Assembly (NCBI GenBank): GCA_017961685.1
Contig: JAGCWW010000045.1
Span: 21,125 to 85,124, forward strand
Origin: Acholeplasmatales bacterium
GTDB taxonomy: Bacteria; Bacillota_I; Bacilli_A; Acholeplasmatales; JAEDCM01
Direction: 5' to 3'
DNA length: 64,000 nt
Shown here: one piece after another, positions 17,765-26,456 of the stretch
Layout: the number at the start of each line of letters is the position of its first letter
Position numbering within the stretch: the first letter of the stretch is position 1
The notes under the pieces: model-generated
The model's input: the letters and a program-made list of their open reading frames with translations, nothing else
Database searches by the model: none
Told to the model about the DNA's origin: nothing
Translations under genes and position numbers: made by a program

Positions 17765-18938
17765 ACTTCTTATATTCTTTCATTAATAATTCAAACTTAG
17801 GAAGTGAATTAATAATAGTTTCTTTACTTACACAGTAAGCAATTCTAACATATCCTTTTACGCCAAAGTCATCACTTGGTACAACAAGAATATCATACTT
17901 CAATGCCTTCTTGTAGAATTCATAAGCGTCTTTTTCTAATGCTTTAACAAATAGATAGAAAGCTCCATCAGGTTTAACACATTTATATCCTAATTTTTTT
18001 AAGCCTTTATAAATTAAGTTTCTATTTTCTTCATAAGCTTTTAGATCACTAGTTAGATTAGCACAATCTGCAATAGCAAATTGCATTAAGCTTGGTGCAC
18101 AAACATGTCCTAGTGCTCTAGCAGCACCAGCAACAGCAGCATAAACATTTTTACTATCAGTAACTTCATCTGGTACTAAGACATAACCAATTCTTTCACC
18201 AGGTAGGCTTAAGCTCTTACTATATGAATAACATACAATAGCGTTATGATAATACTTAGTTACAAACGGAACAGTTACTCCATAAGCAATTTCTCTATAT
18301 GGTTCATCAGAAATTAAATAAATTTCATGACCAAATTCTTTTTCTTTATCTTTTAAGATATTTGTAAGCTTAATAATTGTTTCTTCACTATAAACAACTC
18401 CTGATGGGTTGTTTGGTGAATTAATAATAACAGCTTTAGTTTTCTTATTAATTTTCTTAACAAATGCATTAAAATTAATTTGGAAAGATTTCTTATCTGC
18501 AGGAACTACTACTAATTTTCCGCCTTGAGCTTCAGTAAATACTGTATATTCAGTAAAGAATGGAGCAAATGTAATTACTTCTTCATTCTTATTAAGTAAT
18601 GCCCTTAAAGTAGAACATAAAGCACTAGCAGCGCCATAAGTAATAAAGAAATTATTAAACTTAAAATTAGTATTAAATCTCTTATTTAAGTCATTTGCGA
18701 TAGCTTCTCTAAACTTATTATCACCTACAGCTGAAGTGTATCCATGAGCGTCTTTTCTTTCTAAATTTTTAATAACAGCTTCATTTATTTCTTTAGGTGC
18801 AGGAATAGATGGATTACCTAAAGTAAAGTCAAATACATTTTCTTCTCCTATTTCAGCTTTTCTTTGTTTTCCATATTCAAATATTTCTCTAATAATAGAA
18901 CGTTTAGTTCCAAGTTTTAACATTTTTTCATTAATCAT
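17763..18938 (-). CDS. Class I/II pyridoxal-phosphate aminotransferase
   Basis: A 391-residue PLP enzyme of fold type I. Motifs: DFTLGNPSIPAP near the N-terminus, GYTSAVGDNKFREAIA (substrate loop), NSPNNPSGVVYS with the PLP-binding Asn, ISDEPYREIAY, and the catalytic Lys in YSYSKSLSLPGERIGY near residue 238. The C-terminus VKGYVRIAYCVSKETI contains the carboxylate-binding Arg. Aspartate/aromatic-type aminotransferase is the closest general class; the amino donor cannot be decided. Start 18938 is preferred to an in-frame ATG 30 bp upstream because AAGGTGAT lies 5 bp before it and the -10 box at 18967-18972 overlaps the upstream ATG. Confidence 0.88.
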   Translation of the reverse strand: MINEKMLKLGTKRSIIREIFEYGKQRKAEIGEENVFDFTLGNPSIPAPKEINEAVIKNLERKDAHGYTSAVGDNKFREAIANDLNKRFNTNFKFNNFFITYGAASALCSTLRALLNKNEEVITFAPFFTEYTVFTEAQGGKLVVVPADKKSFQINFNAFVKKINKKTKAVIINSPNNPSGVVYSEETIIKLTNILKDKEKEFGHEIYLISDEPYREIAYGVTVPFVTKYYHNAIVCYSYSKSLSLPGERIGYVLVPDEVTDSKNVYAAVAGAARALGHVCAPSLMQFAIADCANLTSDLKAYEENRNLIYKGLKKLGYKCVKPDGAFYLFVKALEKDAYEFYKKALKYDILVVPSDDFGVKGYVRIAYCVSKETIINSLPKFELLMKEYKK

Positions 18939-18966
18939 TATTATCACCTTTTTTCTTAACAATATC

Positions 18967-18975
18967 ATTATATCA
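18967..18975 (-). promoter_or_regulatory. Extended -10 promoter of the aminotransferase gene
   Basis: TGA-TATAAT on the minus strand in the short gap after the hydrolase gene, 28 bp before the chosen ATG. Confidence 0.55.
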
Positions 18976-18987
18976 TAATTTAATAAT

Positions 18988-19986
18988 TTATAAAGAATTA
19001 TTAAACATTTCTAGTATTTCATTAAATAAGTCTAAATCTAGACCGTTAATATATAAGTCTTTATTAAACTCTCCTTTATTTTCTAAATAGTTTTCTATCA
19101 TAATTCTTGCTTCATCTTTTAAGAAGATATATCCATGTCCTCTATTGTTATAAAGTTTAAACTTAAAACGTGCATCATCTTTAAATTTATCATAGTATCT
19201 ATTATATCCAAAATTGATATCAATAGTTTTATCATCACTACTGTGGATTATGAATGCCTTACACTCACTATTTTCTAAGCCTTTAGTCGAGCTTAAAGCT
19301 GTATCGCTACCAAAGATCATTCTTTCATATAGTTTTAAATATGGTGCACTTAAAGTTGCAAGGAAGCTTCCTACATATTTAGTAGCACTATTGATCATTA
19401 AGTCATTTGCATTATCAAAGCCTGACATACTTACAATGCATTTAACATCTGGATGCATCTTAAGTGCAGAACATACGCTATAAGCACCCCAAGAATGTCC
19501 TAGTAACATAATAGGATAATCTTTTAATTTATCATTATCTTTAACATAAGAAATGGCTTTATTAAGGTCTTTTACACCTTGTATTAATCCTTTTTGATCA
19601 TCACCTTTAGACTTACCATTAGCTGTAGCATCATATGTAAAATAATAATAGTCATTAGATACAAAATAATCCGCAAACATCATAGTAGAATTACTTCCAC
19701 CACAATCAAAACCATGCGCATATACTACTACTCCCTTAGGAGTTAAGGTATCACTTGAATATAGGTAACCTTGTAGTTTATTACCACTAGATTTAAATTC
19801 TACTTCTTCACATTTTAAATTAGGATAATCACTTACATCTAATATGAATGGTTCTTTTACATTACAACGTTTTCCAAATATAACTGAATTAATTATTTCA
19901 GCAATAGTTAAAGGAATTATAAAAAAGAACATTATTAAAGAGAAAGGTAATATAATTGTAAGTAATATTTTTGTTTTCTTTTTCAT
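18988..19986 (-). CDS. Membrane-anchored alpha/beta hydrolase
   Basis: A 332-residue protein with one N-terminal membrane anchor (residues 8-30, after MKKKTK). The anchor is followed by an alpha/beta hydrolase domain: VVVYAHGFDCGG (oxyanion loop), nucleophile elbow LLGHSWGAYS at about 163, acidic residue in HSSDDKTI and His in NRGHGYIF. There is no lipobox, so it probably stays tethered by the uncleaved helix; charge suggests the catalytic domain is outside. Substrate is unknown; serine esterase or peptidase chemistry is likely. The ribosome site GGTGAT lies 3 bp from ATG and 2 bp after the fic stop codon, so it is cotranscribed with fic. Confidence 0.82.
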   Translation of the reverse strand: MKKKTKILLTIILPFSLIMFFFIIPLTIAEIINSVIFGKRCNVKEPFILDVSDYPNLKCEEVEFKSSGNKLQGYLYSSDTLTPKGVVVYAHGFDCGGSNSTMMFADYFVSNDYYYFTYDATANGKSKGDDQKGLIQGVKDLNKAISYVKDNDKLKDYPIMLLGHSWGAYSVCSALKMHPDVKCIVSMSGFDNANDLMINSATKYVGSFLATLSAPYLKLYERMIFGSDTALSSTKGLENSECKAFIIHSSDDKTIDINFGYNRYYDKFKDDARFKFKLYNNRGHGYIFLKDEARIMIENYLENKGEFNKDLYINGLDLDLFNEILEMFNNSL

Positions 19987-19994
19987 GATATCAC

Positions 19995-20888
19995 CTACTT
20001 ATTTTCCTTATAAACTATTTCAAAATAGTCTAATTGTTTCTTTAAAATATCTTGTCCATTTAAACAAGTATCAATTAAATAACCTTTTTCATCATTATAT
20101 TCCTTTAAACCTCTGTAATAAAAATATTTATATTCATCTGTAATTAAAATAGGTACGATATCATATTTTAAGCATTCTTTAAACATAATGAGTCTACCAA
20201 CTCTTCCGTTTCCATCTTGAAATGGATGAATTGATTCAAATTTATAATGGAAATCAATTATATCATTAATTGTAACTACTTCCTTTTTATTATAACTATC
20301 AATTAATAATTTCATTTCCTTACTTACATCTTCTTTTTTAGTTGTCTTATTTCCACCGACTTCGTTATCATATGCTTTATATTCTCCGACCTTAAACCAA
20401 TCAATATAAGAATCACTTGTTCCGTTTTTTAAAAGATAATGTAATTCTTTAATAAAAGATTCAGATAATTTATTTTTAGCATTGCTTATAACATAATCAA
20501 TACATCTAAAATGATTCTTTGTCTCTATTACATCATCAATATTAACATTATCACTATTTTTGCCGATAGTTTTTGTTTCAAAAATAAATCTTGTTTGATC
20601 TATAGTTAAAGTACTACCTTCAATATGATTTGAATTATAAGTCATATCAATTTGTAATCTATGGTATATTCCACCTTTTATTTTATTCTTCATTTCAGAA
20701 GTTAAAACATTGTATAATGTCCTTTTAGCGCCATTTTTTCTTGTTGGCTTAGCAGCATCTTCAGGTATCATCCATGTTTTACCTTCTAAATAAGCGCCAT
20801 TAACTCTATTAGTTGCACAATAGTTTCTAACACTTCTTTCTGATGTATTCCATTTAATTGCGATTTCTTTTGAAGTTAAATATTTCAT
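19995..20888 (-). CDS. Fic-domain protein with N-terminal helix-turn-helix
   Basis: A 297-residue protein. Residues 1-50 look like an excisionase/MerR-type winged helix (YLTSKEIAIKWNTSERSVRN, then LEGKTWMIPEDAAKP). An inhibitory helix motif, S-N-H-I-E-G (pattern S/T-x3-E-G/N), occurs near residue 85. The Fic core HPFQDGNGRVGR is near residue 219, with the catalytic His and all residues of the HPFx(D/E)GNGR loop. Fic enzymes transfer AMP or other nucleotides to proteins; an inhibitory motif N-terminal to the Fic core marks class II. The HTH suggests that this protein also binds DNA, possibly its own promoter, which contains a 13-bp inverted repeat. The start at 20888 is chosen from the ribosome site GGTGAT and a promoter that puts the transcript start about 10 nt before it. 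Confidence 0.88.
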   Translation of the reverse strand: MKYLTSKEIAIKWNTSERSVRNYCATNRVNGAYLEGKTWMIPEDAAKPTRKNGAKRTLYNVLTSEMKNKIKGGIYHRLQIDMTYNSNHIEGSTLTIDQTRFIFETKTIGKNSDNVNIDDVIETKNHFRCIDYVISNAKNKLSESFIKELHYLLKNGTSDSYIDWFKVGEYKAYDNEVGGNKTTKKEDVSKEMKLLIDSYNKKEVVTINDIIDFHYKFESIHPFQDGNGRVGRLIMFKECLKYDIVPILITDEYKYFYYRGLKEYNDEKGYLIDTCLNGQDILKKQLDYFEIVYKENK

Positions 20889-20904
20889 ACACATCACCAA
20901 TTAT

Positions 20905-20971
20905 ATTATACTATTTATCGGCAAAATTATCAATAAAACATACTTATTTTTCATAAGTTTTTGCCGATAAA
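20905..20971 (-). promoter_or_regulatory. Promoter of the fic gene with a 13-bp inverted repeat (candidate operator)
   Basis: On the minus strand TTGATA (20928-20933), exactly 17 bp, and TATAAT (20905-20910). The spacer is almost filled by one arm of a perfect 13-bp inverted repeat (20914-20926 and 20959-20971, core TATCGGCAAAA, 32 bp between arms). A protein bound to the repeat would block RNA polymerase. Confidence 0.75.
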
Positions 20972-20980
20972 TTATAAAAT

Positions 20981-21000
20981 AAAAACTATCAAATGATAGT
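20981..21000 (-). terminator. Terminator of the frameshifted DUF6273 gene
   Basis: ACTATC (20985-20990) and GATAGT (20995-21000) with a 4-nt loop; the minus-strand side ends in TTTTTATTTTA. It stands immediately after the stop at 21003. Confidence 0.75.
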
Positions 21001-21002
21001 CT

Positions 21003-22117
21003 TTATAATGTTATTACTATTACTGGTCTAATAGCATATAATGCATAATTTGCACTTCCATATGCAACAATTCCATATGAACTTGCAGACTCATTAGCAA
21101 TGTATTTGATATCATATGCTCTATCTTTATTAGGGCTACGAAGTAATACTTTTTGATAATCAGCATCTTGAATTTTTGCATAATCACTTAAAATAGATTT
21201 AGTATATGTTCTATTCTCAGTTGTAGGATAATATGTAGTCATTTCTTTTTCAGATAATAAATATACATAATCATCTGTACTATTACATACATAATCATTA
21301 GCTGTATCTAGTGTCGAAGATAAGCCATTTTTTACTGATACTTGATTAATTATTGTCTTATCTTTAGTACTAAATGCTAGATTATAGAAAGTCTCGTTTA
21401 ACCATTTTCTTATTTCAGATAACTCATAGTTATTGGCATAACCATTTCCACCATTATGGCTATATTCAGTAGTTTTATCATTAGTACAATCTTCATCATT
21501 GCATCTAGTGCTAGGCTAGTAAATAAATAAGCCTTACCGTCAATCTCTTCTAATACGTCCCATTTAATCTTTTCGTATTTAAAATAATAAGTAGATCCTT
21601 CATGGAATGCTTCTTTATCATGCCACCAAACAGAGCTTGGGTCATATGTTTGGCTTGTATTATAGTTTTTATATTTATAGATGTGAATTGCTCGATAATC
21701 ATTAATTCCATCTTCATCTAAATCGATATCTTTATAATAGTAAGCTTCTCTTGTTGAATTACCTGCATAATCAACTTGTTTAATCCATTCTTTGCTAGCT
21801 GCATCGGCTGGGCCACTAAATGGAGTTATTAATTCTTCAATAGACCTAATCTTAGATGAATCAGTTTCAAGTTTTTGTGGGTAGTATCCAAAATAAACAG
21901 TACTTCCTACTTTTTCATAGTCTTCGCTATAATCTTTTTTACTTGTAGTAGGTTTAATTGTATTAGTTTTTTTACTAGTTGTTTTATTTGATTTTGTTTT
22001 ATCTTTTTTAGATGTAGTTATAACATCTGTAGTTCTATCTTTAATATTTTTTTTCTTACAAGCAGTTAGTGATAAACCAAGAGATAACGTTAATAAAATC
22101 TTGCTAATTTTATGCAT
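21003..22117 (-). pseudogene. Frameshifted DUF6273 lipoprotein
   Basis: The first part (ATG at 22117) encodes a lipoprotein signal with lipobox LTAC followed by KKK, a Lys/Thr/Ser-rich linker, and a DUF6273-like domain beginning VYFGYYPQ and KIKWDVLEEIDGKAYLF. Near 21509-21520 the frame breaks and the original frame ends at about 21410. Reading continues in the -1 frame as RCNDEDCTNDKTTEYSHNGG, then NNYELSEIRKWLNETFYN, DDYVYLLSEKEM and finally LLRSPNK and YAIRPVIVITL. Adding one base makes 372 codons, so a single-base deletion explains it. The break lies in CTAG-rich sequence. The intact paralogue lies directly upstream (22136-23314). True mutation, phase variation or a sequencing error cannot be told apart here. 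Confidence 0.85.
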
Positions 22118-22135
22118 ATAGTTACCTCCTCTTTT

Positions 22136-23314
22136 TTATAATTTAATCCAAAGAGCTGGTCTAATTCCATAAAAAGTAAAAATTACAGCATCCTTCATAA
22201 TAGCGCCATTGTAATAAACCATTGAAACAGCATAACGATAAGGTGCATATGGAGAACGAAGAAACCAAAATGCGCCTTCTATTCCTTGAGAGTTTACTCC
22301 TTGAGTTAAACCTTGAGACAATGCATAATCAGTACCAAGTGTAATTCTATCTTCATTTTCTTGGTAATATGATACAGCTTCTTGATAAGATAATAGGAAA
22401 ACTTTATCATCTGTATTATTACACTCTAAATCCTTATAATAATTCTGAAATGTGTTAGCACTGTTATCAACTGTAGTCGTTTCTATTATTTCTCTTTCTA
22501 AATCAATAAAAACTGTGTTATAAAAATCGTCATTAAGCCATTTTCTTATATCAGATAATTCGTAATTGTTCTCATAGATTATACCAGGCTGAACGGCAAG
22601 ACCAGTTTCATCATCCATTTCAGTAGCATAATATTGTTGACTATCTATAATTAAATCACTTATTAACATAGCTTTTCCATTTTTTTCTTCAAGTATATTC
22701 CATTTAATTGGTTCATACTTAAACCAATAAACATTGTCAATAGAATAGCCGTTCTTATATTGATTATACTGAGGTGCACTACCTGAAGAACTACCTTGTG
22801 TAGAAACTGATCTATATTGTAAAAAATACACTCCTCTATAATCATATCTTGAATCATTATCATAATCTATATCTTTATACCACATTTGAGCATAAGAGTA
22901 ATCTGATTTTTTAAAACACCCTGGTGAAATTTCATAAATGCCATTTTGTCCCCCAGTATAATAGAAATAATCTTTCCAATCACCATTGCTTGTCATTGTT
23001 GGAAGTGTTCCAGTTAAAGAATTCAATTCTTCAATTATAGATTCATCTTTTTCTAGCATTTGAGGATAAGACCCAAAATAAATAGTATTACCTTCTCTTT
23101 TATAAAGCTTTTCCTCTACACTATTTGTTGTAACATTTTGCTTTGTTGTTGTTTTAGATTTAGTTGTTGTATTCTTTTTAGTTGTTACATTATTAGTTGT
23201 AACGTTATTTCTTGTTGTAGTATTGTTACTAGTTGTTTTATCAATTGTTTTTTTCTTACATGAAAATAAAGATAATGATAATAAAACTGCTAAACTTATT
23301 TTTGCTAATCTCAT
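22136..23314 (-). CDS. DUF6273-domain lipoprotein
   Basis: A 392-residue secreted lipoprotein. The signal is MRLAKISLAVLLSLSLFSC with the lipobox Cys followed by KKK. A Thr/Asn/Val/Lys low-complexity linker of about 50 residues (repeats like NNVTTNNVTT) follows. The main domain runs from NTIYFGSYPQ through PIKWNILEEKNGKAMLISD, YELSDIRKWLNDDFYN and DKVFLLSYQEA to FWFLRSPYAP and GIRPALWIKL, the usual pattern of DUF6273, a family of unknown function in gut Firmicutes. ATG 23314 has AGGGGGAG 5 bp upstream; the in-frame start further upstream has no ribosome site. It is 18 bp upstream of a frameshifted paralogue with which it is probably cotranscribed. Confidence 0.85.
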   Translation of the reverse strand: MRLAKISLAVLLSLSLFSCKKKTIDKTTSNNTTTRNNVTTNNVTTKKNTTTKSKTTTKQNVTTNSVEEKLYKREGNTIYFGSYPQMLEKDESIIEELNSLTGTLPTMTSNGDWKDYFYYTGGQNGIYEISPGCFKKSDYSYAQMWYKDIDYDNDSRYDYRGVYFLQYRSVSTQGSSSGSAPQYNQYKNGYSIDNVYWFKYEPIKWNILEEKNGKAMLISDLIIDSQQYYATEMDDETGLAVQPGIIYENNYELSDIRKWLNDDFYNTVFIDLEREIIETTTVDNSANTFQNYYKDLECNNTDDKVFLLSYQEAVSYYQENEDRITLGTDYALSQGLTQGVNSQGIEGAFWFLRSPYAPYRYAVSMVYYNGAIMKDAVIFTFYGIRPALWIKL

Positions 23315-23346
23315 AAAACTCCCCCTCGTTTTAAATCGATAATAAT

Positions 23347-23383
23347 ACAATATTATTATATATCAATTAATAATATTGTGCAA
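23347..23383 (-). promoter_or_regulatory. Promoter of the DUF6273 lipoprotein operon with a 12-bp inverted repeat
   Basis: On the minus strand TTGCAC (23378-23383), 17 bp, TATAAT (23355-23360). A perfect 12-bp inverted repeat (ACAATATTATTA at 23347-23358, partner at 23368-23379, 9-bp centre) overlaps the -10 on one side and the -35 on the other. It is a candidate operator. Confidence 0.6.
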
Positions 23384-23393
23384 TAAACATACA

Positions 23394-23418
23394 AAAAAGA
23401 GCCATTTTAGGCTCTTTT
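23394..23418 (-). terminator. Terminator of the purine operon after guaA
   Basis: AAAAAGAGCC (23394-23403) pairs with GGCTCTTTT (23410-23418) around ATTTTA. On the minus strand it follows the guaA TAG and ends in TTTTTT. Confidence 0.9.
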
Positions 23419-23421
23419 CTT

Positions 23422-24957
23422 CTATTCCCATTCAATAGTTGCTGGTGGTTTAGATGTAATATCGTAAGCTACTCTATTTACACCTTTAACTTCATTAACT
23501 ATTCTTCTACTAATCTTGTCTAATACTTCATAAGGAATCTTTGCCCAGTCTCCTGTCATACCATCAATAGATGTTACACCTCTAACGATTACACAGTAAG
23601 AATATGTTCTTTGATCACCCATTACACCTACGCTCTTCATGTTAGGTAGAATAGTGAAGTATTGCCAAATCTTTTCTTGAAGTCCTGCATTTTTAATTTC
23701 TTCTCTTAAAATAGCATCTGACTCTCTTACGATTTCAAGCTTTTCTTCAGTGATTTCACCTAATACTCTAATTCCTAGTCCTGGGCCTGGGAATGGTTGA
23801 CGCCATACAAGATCATGTGGAATACCTAGTGCTTCACCTAGAGCTCTAGCTTCATCTTTGAATAATCTATTAAGTGGTTCAATTAATTTAAACTTCATAT
23901 CTTTAGGTAGACCACCTACGTTATGATGTGACTTAATAGTTTGAGCTGTTTTTGTTCCTGATTCAATAACATCAGTGTATAAAGTTCCTTGAGCTAGGAA
24001 ATCAAATTCGCCTAACTTCTTTGATTCATCATCAAATACATAGATGAATTCTGAACCAATGATTTTTCTTTTCTTTTCTGGTTCAGTAACACCTTTAAGT
24101 TTTTCTAGGAATCTATCTCCAGCATTGATTCTTCTAATATCCATATGGAATGTTTTAGTGAAAACATCCATAACTTCATCGCCTTCGTTTTTACGAAGTA
24201 AGCCGTTATCAACAAACATACAAGTTAATTGATTACCAATAGCTTTATGGATTAATACAGCAGTAACACTTGAATCTACACCACCTGATAATCCGCAAAG
24301 TACGCGCTTATTACCTACTATTTCTCTAATCTTCTTTACTTGTTCATCGATATAATTTTCCATTTTCCAGTTAGCTTGTGCTCCACATACTTTAAATACG
24401 AAGTTATTAATCATATCTAAACCATGAACTGAGTTTCTTACTTCTGGATGGAATTGAACTGCATAGAAATTCTTATCTACATTTTCAATAGCTGCATAAG
24501 GACAAGTATTAGTTTTAGCAATAACTCTAAATCCTTCTGGGATTTGTACTACTTTATCTCCATGACTCATCCATACATCTTCTTTATTTGATAAACCACT
24601 AAATAATTTAGAATTAGTATCACAATCAATTGTTTGTCCACCATATTCTTTCTTATCACTACCTTCAATTTTACCACCTAATTGGTAGCACATTAAATGT
24701 AAGCCATAGCAGATACCTAAAATAGGTAATCCTAAATTAAAGATTTCTTTATCGCATTTAAATGATCCTTCTTCATAAACTGAATTAGGACTTCCACTGA
24801 ATATTATACCTTTAATGTTATAAGGTCTATTCTTAATTTGTTCAGCAGTAATTTCATTACTTACTAATTCAGAATAAACACCCATTTCTCTAATACGTCT
24901 TGCGATTAATTGGTTATATTGACTTCCAAAGTCTAAAACGATTATTTCATCAAACAT
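23422..24957 (-). CDS. guaA: GMP synthase (glutamine-hydrolysing)
   Basis: A 511-residue enzyme that aminates XMP to GMP. The N-terminal class I glutamine amidotransferase starts [15 protein letters not shown], with the nucleophile Cys in [10 protein letters not shown] near residue 80 and the His/Glu pair in AVQFHPEV. The ATP pyrophosphatase domain has the PP-loop LSGGVDSSV near 222. The C-terminal dimer domain ends in the conserved [12 protein letters not shown] 24957 has AGAGGT 7 bp upstream; in-frame codons before it lack a ribosome site and overlap guaB. It is the last gene of the purine operon, 10 bp after guaB. Confidence 0.97.
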   Translation of the reverse strand: MFDEIIVLDFGSQYNQLIARRIREMGVYSELVSNEITAEQIKNRPYNIKGIIFSGSPNSVYEEGSFKCDKEIFNLGLPILGICYGLHLMCYQLGGKIEGSDKKEYGGQTIDCDTNSKLFSGLSNKEDVWMSHGDKVVQIPEGFRVIAKTNTCPYAAIENVDKNFYAVQFHPEVRNSVHGLDMINNFVFKVCGAQANWKMENYIDEQVKKIREIVGNKRVLCGLSGGVDSSVTAVLIHKAIGNQLTCMFVDNGLLRKNEGDEVMDVFTKTFHMDIRRINAGDRFLEKLKGVTEPEKKRKIIGSEFIYVFDDESKKLGEFDFLAQGTLYTDVIESGTKTAQTIKSHHNVGGLPKDMKFKLIEPLNRLFKDEARALGEALGIPHDLVWRQPFPGPGLGIRVLGEITEEKLEIVRESDAILREEIKNAGLQEKIWQYFTILPNMKSVGVMGDQRTYSYCVIVRGVTSIDGMTGDWAKIPYEVLDKISRRIVNEVKGVNRVAYDITSKPPATIEWE

Positions 24958-24967
24958 ATTTATACCT

Positions 24968-26431
24968 CTACTTTGTATAGTTTGGAGCTTCAACAGTGAT
25001 ATCTACATCATGTGGATGAGATTCTCTTAAACCAGCATTTGTAATCTTAACAAATTTTGCTCTTTGTTGTAGTGCTGGGATATCTTTTGCTCCACAATAA
25101 CCCATACCACTTCTTACCCCACCACATAATTGGTAGATTGTATCAGCAACTTCACCTTTATAAGGAACTCTTGCTTCAATTCCTTCTGGAACTAACTTTT
25201 TAGCAGGGCCTCCTTTTAAGCCACCTTGGAAGTATCTATCAGCAGATCCTCTCTTCATAGCAGCAAGTGATCCCATACCTACATATGTTTTAAATCTTCT
25301 ACCTTGATATACTACTTCTTCACCTGGAGATTCAGCGCATCCAGCAAAGATTGATCCAAGCATTACAGAATCAGCACCAGCAGCTAAAGCTTTTGCGATA
25401 TCTCCACTATATTTGATACCACCATCAGCAATACAGCAAGCGCCTCTAGATTTACAATATTCAGCAACTTCCATAACAGCAGTTAATTGAGGTACACCTA
25501 CACCGGCAACAACTCTTGTTGTACAAATTGAACCAGGTCCAATACCAACCTTAACTGTGTTAGCACCAGCATCAAGTAAAGCAGCTGCAGCTTCTTTTGT
25601 TACAATGTTACCAGCAACAATTTGTAAGTTAGGATATTTTGTTCTAATATCTTTAACTGCTTGAATAATACCTTTAGAGTGTCCATGAGCAGAATCTAGT
25701 GTGATAACATCTACTCCAGCTTCTACTAATGCATCTACACGCTCCATCATATTTGCAGCAACCCCTACAGCAGCACCTACTCTAAGTCTACCTTTTTCAT
25801 CCTTACAAGCTTGTGGATATTTACCAACATTATCAATATCCTTACTTGTGATTAATCCCTTAAGCATGAAGTTATCATCAACGATAGGTAATTTTTCAAT
25901 CTTATGCTTTTGTAGGATTTTCTTAGCTTCATCTAAAGATGTTCCTTCTTTAGCTGTAACTAAGTTTTCCTTTGTCATTACTTCACTAACCATAGTATCG
26001 TCTAATTCAAGATATTTTAAATCTCTATTAGTGATAATACCAAGTAGTTTTCCATTATCATCAACAACAGGAAGTCCACTTACCTTGTATTTAGATAAGA
26101 TTTCTTCAACTTGCTTTAAAGTTGAATTAACATTTAGAATAACTGGTCTATAAATCATACCAGATTCACTACGTTTAACAATATCAACTTCTGTTGCTTG
26201 TTCTTCAATTGACATATTTTTGTGAATGAAACCAATTCCACCTTGTCTAGCTAAAGCAATAGCCATTTTGCTTTCAGTAACTGTATCCATAGCTGCTGAA
26301 ACAATTGGGATATTCATTTCAATTGATGGAGTTAATTTAGTCTTTAAATTAACATCCGCAGGTAGTACATCACTTGCTTGAGGTACTAAAAGTACATCAT
26401 CATAAGTTAAGCCTTCCATAAATTCTTTCAT
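24968..26431 (-). CDS. guaB: Inosine-5'-monophosphate dehydrogenase
   Basis: A 487-residue enzyme that oxidises IMP to XMP with [15 protein letters not shown] is at the N-terminus. Two CBS domains lie at about 90-205. The catalytic loop [18 protein letters not shown] has the active Cys near 303. The finger/flap region contains [17 protein letters not shown], then [12 protein letters not shown] and [11 protein letters not shown]. The length is standard. ATG 26431 has AAAGGAGGTAAT; codons upstream of it overlap purD-folD. The gene pairs with guaA to complete GMP synthesis. Confidence 0.97.
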   Translation of the reverse strand: MKEFMEGLTYDDVLLVPQASDVLPADVNLKTKLTPSIEMNIPIVSAAMDTVTESKMAIALARQGGIGFIHKNMSIEEQATEVDIVKRSESGMIYRPVILNVNSTLKQVEEILSKYKVSGLPVVDDNGKLLGIITNRDLKYLELDDTMVSEVMTKENLVTAKEGTSLDEAKKILQKHKIEKLPIVDDNFMLKGLITSKDIDNVGKYPQACKDEKGRLRVGAAVGVAANMMERVDALVEAGVDVITLDSAHGHSKGIIQAVKDIRTKYPNLQIVAGNIVTKEAAAALLDAGANTVKVGIGPGSICTTRVVAGVGVPQLTAVMEVAEYCKSRGACCIADGGIKYSGDIAKALAAGADSVMLGSIFAGCAESPGEEVVYQGRRFKTYVGMGSLAAMKRGSADRYFQGGLKGGPAKKLVPEGIEARVPYKGEVADTIYQLCGGVRSGMGYCGAKDIPALQQRAKFVKITNAGLRESHPHDVDITVEAPNYTK

Positions 26432-26456
26432 CTTAAGATTACCTCCTTTAGATATA

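Noticed and set aside
22663..22863. Short minus-strand ORF within the DUF6273 lipoprotein gene
   Set aside because: It overlaps the conserved frame of the lipoprotein and has no motif or ribosome site.
23075..23265. Minisatellite or CRISPR-like repeat
   Set aside because: The repetition is the coding of a Thr/Asn/Lys low-complexity linker in the lipoprotein; there are no constant repeats with unique spacers.
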